In this document: positions 1 to 8,360 of the stretch, piece after piece
Numbering within the stretch: the stretch's first letter is position 1
Layout of the letters: the number at the start of each line of letters is the position of its first letter
DNA from: Candidatus Companilactobacillus pullicola
GTDB taxonomy: Bacteria > Bacillota > Bacilli > Lactobacillales > Lactobacillaceae
Length of the DNA: 48,698 bases
NCBI GenBank assembly: GCA_019116025.1
Contig: DXCM01000096.1
Coordinates: forward strand, 1 to 48,698
Reading direction: 5' to 3'
Made by a program: the position numbers and the translations under genes
Notes under the pieces: generated by a model
The model's database searches: none
The model's input: only the letters and a program-made list of their open reading frames with translations
What the model was told of the DNA's origin: nothing

Positions 1-91
1 TACATGTGTGTCTCGTTATTCAAACCCTTATGCAAAAAAATATAAATTATTATTTAAAATAACTTTTCTCTATTCTGATTGGTATAAATTT

Positions 92-268
92 CCCGTCCTC
101 CGCAGAAATTGGGAATGCTGTTGGAACGCTATGGGCGCGATTCGGAGCTAATTATTTTTCACTCCGTGCAAAATAATGGATCTTCGAAGTCGGCCTCATT
201 GTAAATGGCAAAGCCATTAACAATGATTTCATAGCTGAACGCATTCCCAATTTCTACTCCGGACTAAA
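92..268 (-). repeat. Palindromic intergenic element, copy A (subtype I)
   Basis: The outer arms AGAAATTGGGAATGC (104-118) and its exact reverse complement (241-255) close a foldback of about 150 bases. Inside are a hairpin at about 197-226 (CATTGTAAATGGC / GCCATTAACAATG) and another at about 150-177 (ATTATTTT / AAAATAAT type). The ends TCCCGTCCTCCGC and TCCGGACTAAA recur at the other copies. Reverse-complemented, it aligns with the copy split by the IS at 23623. No protein-coding content is visible. Confidence 0.85.
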
Positions 269-447
269 GAGTACTTCTATTGTTTGATTTGAGAAAAAAT
301 ATTTAATCCAATGCTCTTTCCGCTTTAAAGATTACCTTTAAATTAAAAGAAATATCTACATAACCATAGCTTTCACCTAAATTTACATAAAACCAAATAC
401 CATTCAAATCCTACAATTTTAGAAATAATAATAGAACCAGAAATATA

Positions 448-620
448 GTCGGTGGTTGAAAATCTGTGGGCCCTCAGTGGTGAAATTGTACTTAACTTGC
501 GAAAGCAAGGTTAGTACAAGACCGGACTTGGAGATCCATAATTTTTCGCGAAGTGAAAAATTATTAGCTTCAAGCCGTGTCCACCACGTTCCAGTGACCC
601 ACAGATTTTCAACCACCGAC
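448..620 (+). repeat. Palindromic intergenic element, copy B (subtype II)
   Basis: A perfect 23-bp inverted repeat at 448-470 and 598-620 forms the outer stem. Within it are a hairpin at about 487-517 (TTGTACTTAACTTGC, loop GAAA, GCAAGGTTAGTACAA) and one at about 520-575 (CTTGGA ... ATAATTTTT ... AAAAATTAT ... TTCAAG). The second hairpin is the part conserved in all copies. It lies downstream of the broken HAD gene and could also stop its transcription. Short ORFs running through it are products of the palindrome. Confidence 0.88.
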
Positions 621-706
621 GGAATCCTTAACCCACCCCATTTGACCCAAACCAAAAAGAGATGTTCGCATCTTAATCAACACAAACATCCCTTTACAAA
701 GTTCTA

Positions 707-1518
707 TTAAAATTCATCCTTGAAAAAGTTTTCCAAGAAAGTTGCGATACCATCCTTTTCATTGGTATCAGTTACGTAATTAGCTTGTTCCTTAACTGTC
801 TTGACACCATTTCCCATGGCAACAGAATATTTAGCTTGTTTCATCATCCCTAAATCATTCATGCCATCGCCGAAGACAAAGGTATGGGCAGCGTCTACGT
901 GTTGTTCCATTGAATCTGTTGAATTGCAGTACCTTTATCAGTCTTCAAAGGTATCATCTCGATGTTATCTGGTCCTGATGATGATAGGCGTAATAACTTG
1001 CTATCAGCCAACTTAGCTTTAGCCTGTTCCAACTCATCCATATCACCACGGCTAAGAACTACCCCGTTAGTAATTTCACCCGCTACTTGTTGTAATTCTT
1101 TCAAATTTGCTATTTCTTTATAACCAAATGCTTCATCAAAGTTTCCGGCATTTTGAGCTATAAAATGAGGGATTTTTTCTGTGAAGTATGCTTTCTCAGG
1201 TGTAAACAACATCATCGGTAACTTATTGACTTGTGTTATTTGATAGGCCAACTCTACGGTCTTACTCCCCATTAAGGTGACTTCACGTCCACTGACACCA
1301 TCAAAAACAGCCCCATTAGAAGTAATTAATCCTACTTCTGGATTTAAAAGATTTTGCGTAATTTTGGCCAATTCATACATTCTACCTGTCGCAATGTAAA
1401 ATTTTACATCGTGTTGCTGTAGCGTTTCGATTGCTGCCTTATTACGAACTGAAATATGTTTATGATCACTTGATAAAAGTGTTCCATCTAGATCCATAAA
1501 TACTAAATATTTTGACAT
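707..1518 (-). pseudogene. Cof-type HAD hydrolase, frameshifted
   Basis: The intact form would be a cytoplasmic Mg-dependent sugar-phosphate phosphatase of the Cof/YidA HAD group. The first 207 residues (895-1518) carry motif I, DLDGT at about 9-13. That frame then ends after IQQIQWNNT. The remaining 67 residues (707-910) continue in another frame with motif IV, FGDGMNDLGMM. Together they give about 270 residues, the normal family length. Removing the two bases at 911-912 would restore a reading through IQQI-MEQHVDAAHTF, so a 2-bp insertion is the simplest explanation. No homopolymer or slippery heptamer is present, so programmed frameshifting is unlikely; a sequencing error remains possible. 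The start ATG at 1518 follows a GAGGA-like site. Palindromic copy B lies just downstream. Confidence 0.8.
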
Positions 1519-1599
1519 TTTAAAGTCCTCGTCTGCTTTATAAATAATTACATAATCTATTGTAGCAGACTATTGAAACCGTTTACTTTATTTTGCACA

Positions 1600-2205
1600 T
1601 TATTTCAATATTAAATTGGCCTGGCTAACCATTGCATCTATTTTTAGGTAATGTAGCTTATATTCATGCGATATTTCCAGTAGTTTTTGACTGATTTTTG
1701 AATTTTTCATAGTCATAATGTCTGGAAAAATATTGATAACTATCCAATGATCGGTGTCAAGGTTACTTACGAAACTCGCCACAGTATTTTTTGAAAGTTT
1801 ATCTAATAATTCTACCTTGTTAGAATCAAGTGTCACTTCAAGTAAACTCGCCACATAAGGATTCTCACCTTGTATCTCTTTTGATTGTTGGTCCGTCAAA
1901 AGCCGTTTTAAATTTAAATGTGTAATTTCTTTTGCTTGGACAGTCTTTTGAGCAAATTTTGCATATCGTTGAAATTGTGGTGAAGCTGCATGCACTTGAT
2001 AACTAGCAGCATCCTTATACAGTTCAAAAATATAATTTACTTCTCCGGTTTCGTCCTCACGTGTGGCACACATGAACAAGGTTCCTGGTTCGTTACGGTG
2101 TGATGTTATTAAATTATTAACTCCTTCTGATTGAAAAGCCGATTTATCCTGGGGATCAATGGTTAACTTGTACAAACTGAATATTGGTTCGTCTTGTGAA
2201 TTCAC
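1600..2205 (-). CDS. Antibiotic biosynthesis monooxygenase (ABM) domain protein
   Basis: This 201-residue protein has no signal peptide. Its N-terminal half (about 8-95) looks like an ABM/YgiN ferredoxin-like fold: FSLYKLTIDPQDKSAF, then EPGTLFMCATRED, YIFELYKDAASYQVHAASPQFQRY. The family includes quinol and haem monooxygenases, but many members have unknown substrates. The C-terminal half looks like a degenerate second domain. The start is GTG at 2205 with GAGGTAG upstream; no ATG gives a better start. It lies 14 bases after the acetyltransferase at 2220 and is probably the last gene of that three-gene operon. The fold assignment is fairly good, the reaction unknown. Confidence 0.65.
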   Translation of the reverse strand: MNSQDEPIFSLYKLTIDPQDKSAFQSEGVNNLITSHRNEPGTLFMCATREDETGEVNYIFELYKDAASYQVHAASPQFQRYAKFAQKTVQAKEITHLNLKRLLTDQQSKEIQGENPYVASLLEVTLDSNKVELLDKLSKNTVASFVSNLDTDHWIVINIFPDIMTMKNSKISQKLLEISHEYKLHYLKIDAMVSQANLILK

Positions 2206-2219
2206 AGTTTTCTACCTCA

Positions 2220-2804
2220 CTATTTTTTCAAAGGTGGTAATTTCTTGATCATTTTAGCTGGTACGCCACCAACGATGCTATTATCAGGGACATCACTAAC
2301 AACCACGGCTCCCGCTCCGACGATAACATTATTTCCGATATGCACACCACCAATAACGGTAACATTGCCGCCGATCCAAACATCATTTCCTACCGAAATT
2401 GGCTCAGTATACGTAATTAGATAATGACTGCCATCTGCACGTACACCGAAGCGCTGGTTAGCATCTATCGAATGTTCACCACAGTAAAATTTAGTATCAG
2501 GAGCTACGATAACACGATCTCCCAAAGTTATTAAATTGGAATCTTGAAAGTAACAGTTGCCGTTGATAAAATCATCATCCCCAAAACTTATGTGAGAACC
2601 ATAGATGGCACCAAAATTACCATTAATAGTCAAATTCGTACCGACTTTTTTAAATAATTTTTTCATAATCATATTTCGTTGGTCAATATCAGTCTCAGTA
2701 TTCATTTGATGAATTAAATTTTTCCCTCGAGCAATCATTTCCTGTAATTCTGAATCTCGATAATCGTATTCTTGACCAGCCAACAATTTATCATGTTCCG
2801 TCAT
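2220..2804 (-). CDS. Maltose/galactoside O-acetyltransferase family protein (hexapeptide repeat)
   Basis: A 194-residue cytoplasmic acetyl-CoA dependent sugar acetyltransferase of the Maa/LacA type. The N-terminal region (about 5-60, MTEHDKLLAGQEYDYRDSEL) is the maltose-acetyltransferase cap. Left-handed beta-helix hexapeptide repeats follow from about 70 to 190, ending IVGAGAVVVSDVPDNSIVGGVPAKMIK. The presumed catalytic His lies in YCGEHSIDANQR. I chose ATG 2804 because AGGAGA precedes it; a longer reading from 2873 would run into the upstream gene. Its start is two bases beyond the stop of the gene at 2806, so translation is probably coupled. Substrate unknown. Confidence 0.85.
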   Translation of the reverse strand: MTEHDKLLAGQEYDYRDSELQEMIARGKNLIHQMNTETDIDQRNMIMKKLFKKVGTNLTINGNFGAIYGSHISFGDDDFINGNCYFQDSNLITLGDRVIVAPDTKFYCGEHSIDANQRFGVRADGSHYLITYTEPISVGNDVWIGGNVTVIGGVHIGNNVIVGAGAVVVSDVPDNSIVGGVPAKMIKKLPPLKK

Positions 2805-2805
2805 T

Positions 2806-3369
2806 CTAATTTCTCCTAACATCCCTAATTTTTCTAGCGGGTGACCCCACGATGACACTATTCGGTGCCACATCCTTTGTCACAACTGAGGCCGCACCAA
2901 CAATAGAATTCTCACCTATTGTTACTCCAGGAAGGACTGTTACTCCAGCGCCTAACCATACATTTTTCTCAAGATGAATGGACTTAGTGATCATATTTCT
3001 TCTTTGAGTAGGACCTTCCTCATGATTGACCGTGATCAAACTTACTCTAGGTCCAATCTTAGTCCCTTCACCGATCCAAATTCCACCCAGATCCATGAAG
3101 AAGCAATCTTTGTTGATAAAAACATTACCTTTAACAAAAGTATGACAACCTACATCGGCATTAAATGGTGCTTTAATATCACTAGTAGCAGGTACTTGAT
3201 AACCAAACAAGCGACTAAACAGTGCTCGACGTTCATCTGCCGTATGATTTTGATAGTTAATTTCGTTAATTATCCGCGAATTCTTCTCTACTATTTGATC
3301 GACCAATAAAAAATCACTCTCACTGTAATCAAGTTTTCCACCCTTTAAAGCTTTTTCTAATGCATCCAT
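2806..3369 (-). CDS. Hexapeptide-repeat acetyltransferase
   Basis: A 187-residue relative of the next gene with the same layout: a helical N-terminal cap (about 1-60, with the ADERRALFSRLFGY segment) and a hexapeptide beta-helix (about 65-185) ending GENSIVGAASVVTKDVAPNSVIVGSPARKI. The likely catalytic His is in SLITVNHEEGPTQRR. The N-terminus differs from classical Maa, so the acceptor may not be a simple maltose-type sugar. It is first of three closely spaced minus-strand genes; TAG here is followed after one base by the ATG of the next. Two adjacent paralogues may act on different sugars or form mixed trimers, which is inference. Confidence 0.8.
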   Translation of the reverse strand: MDALEKALKGGKLDYSESDFLLVDQIVEKNSRIINEINYQNHTADERRALFSRLFGYQVPATSDIKAPFNADVGCHTFVKGNVFINKDCFFMDLGGIWIGEGTKIGPRVSLITVNHEEGPTQRRNMITKSIHLEKNVWLGAGVTVLPGVTIGENSIVGAASVVTKDVAPNSVIVGSPARKIRDVRRN

Positions 3370-3576
3370 CTTTGTCTTACCTCTCTTTAACTTTAGAGTA
3401 AGTGTTTCGAATGTATTAGTCTAATGCTTATCCTGAATTGGGACAAATTCATTTTTTGAATAATATAATAGAAACTAATTCCAGAATATATATATATTTA
3501 TTATAAAAAGTGAACTCAATTAATACTTTTGCCGTTGTAATATAGTAACAAGATTAATGGTTTTGGAGTGATTTCT

Positions 3577-5991
3577 ATGAGAAAATTCAAAAAATATATT
3601 TTTGCTATTGTAAGCGCTTCCTTACTGCTGAATTTTATCAATCCTATTTTGAGTTTGAATGTTAACGCAGCAAATACGACAAATACCTATCTAGACACTG
3701 CTTTAAGCACTGCTCCTCAGGGTATTGATTTAAATAATGGTCGATTCAAAATGCCCACTGAATATACTGATGGACAGCCATATTCTCCTGCTGTCAGCAG
3801 TAATGTTATTTCCGCCACTAATGATCTTCCGAACAGCAATCGTATCGTTCAGATCGTAAACGGTGAAAGTCAAGCTGGCGGTATTTGGGGTGATCCGGCC
3901 AGAAATAATTATATCGACACCACAAAGAAACAGACACTATCTATGTGGATTTATATCTCTAAACTTCAATCAAGTGACACAGCTACAGCTGATGGTTTGG
4001 CTTTCGTACTTCATAACGACCCTCGAGGCATAAATGCTATCTCCAGTGTTGGCAATAAGATCAATGTTGGTGAAACTTTGGGTGTTTGGGGAATTGGATC
4101 TCCTGTAATAGCTACTGGGGCATCTGGAACCGAGCCAGATACTACAGCTGTGGCTGGGACCGCTATCCAAAATAGTTGGGCACTCGAATTCGATGCTCAT
4201 TCAAATAGTGATACTTATAAATCATTGGCAGCTGATTCACTAGTAGGCGAAGAAAACACAACAACTAATAACAGCGCAAAGAAAGCTTATGATGCCTTTC
4301 TTAGTACTACAGATAATCCATTAGCTTCATATGATAAGGATATTCCATACACTCATATTGCGTCGGGCTTTCCTGCATCACCATCCACTTATACTGCTAA
4401 TCCAGTAACATATTATAGTGGTACAAAATTTAGCCTTCTTGGTAAAAAGTATTCGGATCCTCATAATGCTTATTATTACAGTATGAATCATACCAATACT
4501 AGTAACCCGGAGTACAATGAGGCATTTACAGGCAATCTATTTTTGAAAAACAGTCAATGGAGACATCTAACAATTACAATTGACATTCCAAACAAAAATA
4601 TTTCTTATAAATATAATGATTTAAATACCGATGGAACCGCCAACACCGCTACTCTAGGACGTGAAGTCATAAAAGGATCAACTGATTTATCTAATGAGGA
4701 TATTGCCAATTTAGGTATTAAATCCTCGGGAGAAATGAAAGACAAACTTTATTATGGATTTACTGGTGCTACAGGTACAAACGGTATGAATGGTCTTGTT
4801 ATCTTCGAACAGATCCCCGGATTCGCCGAAACAGAGGTTACACCAGATTTCCAAGATATATCTAGTAATAAATCCCTAGCTTCTACTGCGGATACTGCCT
4901 ATTCTGGTGAAGAGCTTCAATTAAATTACAATTTAACTTATACAGATGGTAATGAACCGTGGTCTGGTGTAACTAGTCATATTGTTCTACCTAAGAATGT
5001 CGATTTTACCGCTGACGCTGATGGTAATGTCGGAACGGTTACTGTTGGTGGAATTTCAGAAAAAATTCCATTTACGGCAATTAAAGACAATATTCTCGAA
5101 TATAAACTTCCAAGCAGCATGAACACTGGCGACACTTCAACGGCCACTTTCTCAATCAATGGTACAGCTGGTCAAGTCACTCAAAAGACTACCGTTGCTT
5201 CAACTCACTCAAGATTTGTTGGTGACAATGGTATTGCTAACGTCGATTCTCCATCCTTTACAATTGAAAATCCGGCTTTGAAACTAACTTCAACTACCGA
5301 TAATCCTTTAACGGTGAACGAGGGTCAGAATGCCAAGATTAGTGGTAACGTTGCTTACACGGCCACTGACAAAACTATGACTAATTCTAATATGACTGTC
5401 CACGTTTCCGTCAATAATAATGCTGAGACTACCTTTAAAATGAATAACAGCGATCCTATTGGACAATTAACTGCTAATATTTCTAAAGATGATCTAACTT
5501 CTGATACTAATTTTGTCCGGATTTATGTTACTGATGCTGACAACAATAAATCTAATACCATCAGATTTACTATTAAAACCAAAGATGGCAGTCTGTCACT
5601 CAATGAGTATCCCGAAGACGCATATTTTAAAACAGTCAATACTACTAAAAAAGATCAGGTAATCAGCCGTTCCGGTAAATGGGATCTATCAATTCTAGAT
5701 AGTCGTGGTTCCGGAAATAACTGGAAACTAGTTGCTAATTCAACTACATTGAAGAATGATAATTCTAACTTTAATGGTTCTTTAATTTATAAGACTGGTA
5801 ACAATTCCTACTCCCTAACTAATAACGATATCCAAATAGCCACAGGAGAAACGATCTCCGATGATCCTGTAATAACTGATATCGACTCTACTTGGACTAA
5901 TGACAGTGGTATCTTACTTGAATCAGATGGAGCTAACTCCGCTGGAACTTACAAAGGAACTATCAATTGGACGCTCTATGACAGTATCTAA
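3577..5991 (+). CDS. Secreted L-type lectin / WxL-domain cell-surface protein
   Basis: An 804-residue extracellular protein. Residues 1-32 form a signal peptide (MRKFKKYIF, hydrophobic core, cleavage near NVNAA). An L-type (legume-like) lectin domain covers about 60-420, shown by the ADGLAFVLHNDPRG and WALEFDAHSNS segments. Ig-like beta modules follow (about 430-630). The C-terminus (about 635-804) is a WxL wall-binding domain with SGKWDLSILDSRGSGNNWKL and a closing GTINWTLYDS. WxL domains bind peptidoglycan non-covalently, and no LPXTG sorting motif is present. The start is ATG 3577, with GGAGTG at 3565-3570; a GTG at 3568 overlaps that site. It stands alone, without the DUF916 partner usual in WxL operons. 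Likely role: sugar-binding adhesin (inference). Confidence 0.87.
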   Translation: MRKFKKYIFAIVSASLLLNFINPILSLNVNAANTTNTYLDTALSTAPQGIDLNNGRFKMPTEYTDGQPYSPAVSSNVISATNDLPNSNRIVQIVNGESQAGGIWGDPARNNYIDTTKKQTLSMWIYISKLQSSDTATADGLAFVLHNDPRGINAISSVGNKINVGETLGVWGIGSPVIATGASGTEPDTTAVAGTAIQNSWALEFDAHSNSDTYKSLAADSLVGEENTTTNNSAKKAYDAFLSTTDNPLASYDKDIPYTHIASGFPASPSTYTANPVTYYSGTKFSLLGKKYSDPHNAYYYSMNHTNTSNPEYNEAFTGNLFLKNSQWRHLTITIDIPNKNISYKYNDLNTDGTANTATLGREVIKGSTDLSNEDIANLGIKSSGEMKDKLYYGFTGATGTNGMNGLVIFEQIPGFAETEVTPDFQDISSNKSLASTADTAYSGEELQLNYNLTYTDGNEPWSGVTSHIVLPKNVDFTADADGNVGTVTVGGISEKIPFTAIKDNILEYKLPSSMNTGDTSTATFSINGTAGQVTQKTTVASTHSRFVGDNGIANVDSPSFTIENPALKLTSTTDNPLTVNEGQNAKISGNVAYTATDKTMTNSNMTVHVSVNNNAETTFKMNNSDPIGQLTANISKDDLTSDTNFVRIYVTDADNNKSNTIRFTIKTKDGSLSLNEYPEDAYFKTVNTTKKDQVISRSGKWDLSILDSRGSGNNWKLVANSTTLKNDNSNFNGSLIYKTGNNSYSLTNNDIQIATGETISDDPVITDIDSTWTNDSGILLESDGANSAGTYKGTINWTLYDSI

Positions 5992-6003
5992 TCTAACTAC
6001 AAC

Positions 6004-6055
6004 AAAAAAGATGGATTCAACAACTCACAATTGAGCTATTGGATCCATCTTTTTA
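6004..6055. terminator. Bidirectional intrinsic terminator between the lectin gene and folC
   Basis: AAAAAAGATGGATTC pairs with GGATCCATCTTTTT around a CTCACAATTGAG loop-stem. It has an A-run on the left and a T-run on the right, so it can serve both convergent genes. Its right end overlaps the folC stop. Confidence 0.85.
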
Positions 6056-7342
6056 TTTGATTTTTGATCGTACTTCTGAAGAAAAATATAAAGATCCGGC
6101 TATCATTAATAGTTCATCGGACTTCAAATTACCGATTAATTCATCATAAGCCACTTGCCAATTTGAATTTATCTTTATTCTTGGCTGCCAGTCTTGATAA
6201 TCTTCTAACTTAACAGCCCTATCATCATTAAAAGTCGTCATTGTTATTTCAACATTTGGTATTTCTAGTAGCTCTTCCAACATAGTACTGATATCTTTAG
6301 TGACAATGGCTGAGAAAAGTATCTTCACACGATAATCTTGATAATCCGTCAAAAGATTTTCCTTTAGACGTTTAATTGCATGTGGATTATGAGCTCCATC
6401 CATGATTACCAATGGTTTTTGACTGATGATCTCCATGCGAGCGGGCCACTTAGTTTGTAACAAACTATGTATTATCTTATCTTTATCAAATGATAAATTA
6501 TGCTTTTGTGTGTATAGATAGTACATCTCTAAAGCAACTGCCGCATTTTCGACTTGCTGATGACCAATTAAAGGTGTATCTAATCCTTTCAACTTAATCT
6601 CATTGTTAACAAAATCAAATTCTTCAAACTGCTGTTCCACAAAACCACGATAATCGCTGTGAAAATCATCTTTCCAAGTATAAACTTTAGCATTCTTCTC
6701 TTTAGCCTGAATTTCAATAACCTTCAAAGCTTCCTCAGACACATTCCCAACTACTAGAGGTACGTTCTCTTTAATGATTCCTGCCTTCTGATAAGCAATT
6801 TTTTCAATAGTATCACCTAAAAAGGCTGTGTGATCCAATCCAATCGTCGTTATAGCGGCCAATTCTGGTTTAATGACATTGGTACTATCTAGTAAACCAC
6901 CCATGCCCACTTCAATAATGGCCACATCGACTTGACCCTTGAAATAGTAAAATGCTAAACCAGTTAAAATTTCAAATTCAGTAATACCATAAAATTCCTT
7001 CTGAGCATCCATTTGCTCTACTAACGGTTTAATCAAATTACCCAATTTTACTAGATCAGCATCGGGGATTTCTTGACCATTAATTTCCACTTGTTCAGCA
7101 AAATCTTTGATAAAAGGCGAATTGAAAGTCCCTACTTTTAAACCATTAGATCTCAATAGATTAGCTAAGTAACGAGTAGTTGAACCTTTGCCATTAGTCC
7201 CTGCAACGTGGATCGTTGGATACGACTTTTCAGGATTACCCAATAAGCGCAATAATTCCGTGATCCGTTCCAAGCCTGGACAACTGCCAAAGTAACCACG
7301 TTCAATCAGCCATTGAACAGCTTCTGAACCCTTAGTAAACAT
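6053..7342 (-). CDS. folC: Folylpolyglutamate synthase / dihydrofolate synthase
   Basis: A 429-residue cytoplasmic Mur-ligase-type enzyme that adds glutamate to folates using ATP. The P-loop is HVAGTNGKGST at about 44-54, the omega/TFNSPFI segment follows at about 75, and the conserved EVGMGGLLDSTNVI and TTIGLDHTAFLGDT motifs lie at about 142-175. The C-terminal ligase domain includes VIMDGAHNPHA at about 314. Length is normal for the family. Its ATG overlaps the folT stop by one base (TAATG), so the two are translated together. Being behind the THF riboswitch fits a folate salvage unit: FolT imports, FolC traps folate as polyglutamate. Confidence 0.93.
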   Translation of the reverse strand: MFTKGSEAVQWLIERGYFGSCPGLERITELLRLLGNPEKSYPTIHVAGTNGKGSTTRYLANLLRSNGLKVGTFNSPFIKDFAEQVEINGQEIPDADLVKLGNLIKPLVEQMDAQKEFYGITEFEILTGLAFYYFKGQVDVAIIEVGMGGLLDSTNVIKPELAAITTIGLDHTAFLGDTIEKIAYQKAGIIKENVPLVVGNVSEEALKVIEIQAKEKNAKVYTWKDDFHSDYRGFVEQQFEEFDFVNNEIKLKGLDTPLIGHQQVENAAVALEMYYLYTQKHNLSFDKDKIIHSLLQTKWPARMEIISQKPLVIMDGAHNPHAIKRLKENLLTDYQDYRVKILFSAIVTKDISTMLEELLEIPNVEITMTTFNDDRAVKLEDYQDWQPRIKINSNWQVAYDELIGNLKSDELLMIAGSLYFSSEVRSKIK

Positions 7343-7872
7343 TAGCCTTTCACCATATAACGACTAGCAAGTGTCTTTAATGGTAAGGCTTTGCCAAAGA
7401 ACATGATTGAACCAGTTTGAATAAATAGCATTGCAATAGCTTTAATAATTCTTGGAATCCATAATCCCATGTTGAAGAATGGTACATGATACATGATTGA
7501 TAACCATAGTGGGGTTAAGAATAAACTAATGATTAGGGTATTTAGTAAGACGCAGATAAATGTATTTTTTAAAGTAATTTCTTTTTTGTAGAAGAAAATT
7601 CCATATAGGACACCTGAAATCAAGGCGTTTAACGTGAAGCCAATAAAGAATCCAGCTTGACCAAACAAAGTTGTTCCAACCACGTCGGCAACAACGGATG
7701 AAATGCCGGCCCACAGTGGTCCAAAAAACATTCCTAAAATGGCTTGTGGTATAAATTCGAATGAGACACGTAAAAATTGTGTTTGAATACTTAAAAAATT
7801 GGTTAGGACAATCATCATTGCCACTAGTAACCCCATAGTTGTAATTGAATAAATACTGTTTCTCTTGTTCAT
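7342..7872 (-). CDS. folT: Folate ECF transporter substrate-binding subunit FolT
   Basis: A 176-residue membrane protein with about six hydrophobic helices (MGLLVAMMIVLTNFL, FIPQAILGMFFGPLWAGISSVVADVVG, FFIGFTLNALISGVLYG and three more). This is the S-component of a group II ECF transporter, which captures folate and docks with a shared EcfAA'T module. No ECF energy-coupling genes are here, as expected for shared modules. The identification rests on the FolT-like sequence, the overlap with folC and the THF riboswitch immediately upstream. RBS GAGGAGA precedes the ATG. Confidence 0.9.
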   Translation of the reverse strand: MNKRNSIYSITTMGLLVAMMIVLTNFLSIQTQFLRVSFEFIPQAILGMFFGPLWAGISSVVADVVGTTLFGQAGFFIGFTLNALISGVLYGIFFYKKEITLKNTFICVLLNTLIISLFLTPLWLSIMYHVPFFNMGLWIPRIIKAIAMLFIQTGSIMFFGKALPLKTLASRYMVKG

Positions 7873-7908
7873 TTGAGCATCTCCTCATAGAGCTGCTACA
7901 CATTATTA

Positions 7909-8002
7909 TGCAGCGAATGCGAGAATAAAACCGCGAATCGACTTCTTCGTTCAAAAGCACATTCCGTCTTTTTGACACTTAACGCTTTATTCTCTACTCT
8001 GT
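7909..8002 (-). promoter_or_regulatory. THF (tetrahydrofolate) riboswitch of folT-folC
   Basis: Read on the minus strand from 8002, the sequence holds the conserved THF-I blocks in order: AGAGTAGA, GCGTTAAGTG, ACGGAATGT, ACGAA, TTCGCGG and CGCATTCGCTGC. The outer CAG/CTG ends pair. It ends about 37 bases before the folT start, near its ribosome binding site, which suggests translational control by folate. The motif is matched from memory of the family consensus, not by a covariance search. Confidence 0.88.
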
Positions 8003-8078
8003 TATCCTTTTATTTTTATTGTGGTAATTTGTACTAATCCTTGATTAAATTTGATTATAGTGTGGTTTTGCTCTACTT

Positions 8079-8133
8079 GCCGTCCTCCACGTTCCAGTGG
8101 CCCACAGATTTTCTACTACCGGCGGTATCCTTA
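8079..8133 (+). repeat. Remnant C of the palindromic element
   Basis: GCCGTCCTCCAC, a left-end block seen in minus-oriented copies, is joined to CACGTTCCAGTGGCCCACAG and ATTTTCTACTACC, the right half of the subtype II copies B and F. The left arm and both inner hairpins are missing, so this is a deletion product. The rest of 8003-8289 shows no gene. Confidence 0.6.
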
Positions 8134-8289
8134 CACCATATCAGTTAATGTTTAATCAAAAGCCTTAATTACATCGACTAGACGTACTTCTCCTTCCTTA
8201 TTCATTTGACTTTTTAAATATAACGTCTAATAGCGAACAAGGTCAATATTTTTGACGGAAATAGTTCGGATAATACGTAACCATAAAAA

Positions 8290-8338
8290 TAAAAAAAATC
8301 GATATAAAAATCCTAATTTTAGAATTTTTATACCGATT
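8290..8338 (-). terminator. Intrinsic terminator after galM
   Basis: On the minus strand, ATCGGTATAAAAATTC and its complement form a long AT-rich hairpin followed by a run of eight T. It closes the msmX-mapA-pgmB-galM unit. Confidence 0.8.
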
Positions 8339-8360
8339 ATGGTTCCTTATATTTATATTA

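Noticed and set aside
92..620. Clustered palindromes as a possible CRISPR array
   Set aside because: Units are long foldbacks at irregular sites with no regular spacers, and no cas gene is in the window.
456..710. Open frames running through palindromic element B on both strands
   Set aside because: No ribosome binding site or family resemblance; the frames follow from the repeat, and equivalent frames occur in copy F.
7526..7978. 150-codon frame overlapping folT and the THF riboswitch
   Set aside because: It is antiparallel in frame to FolT, covers a well-matched riboswitch and has unlikely composition.
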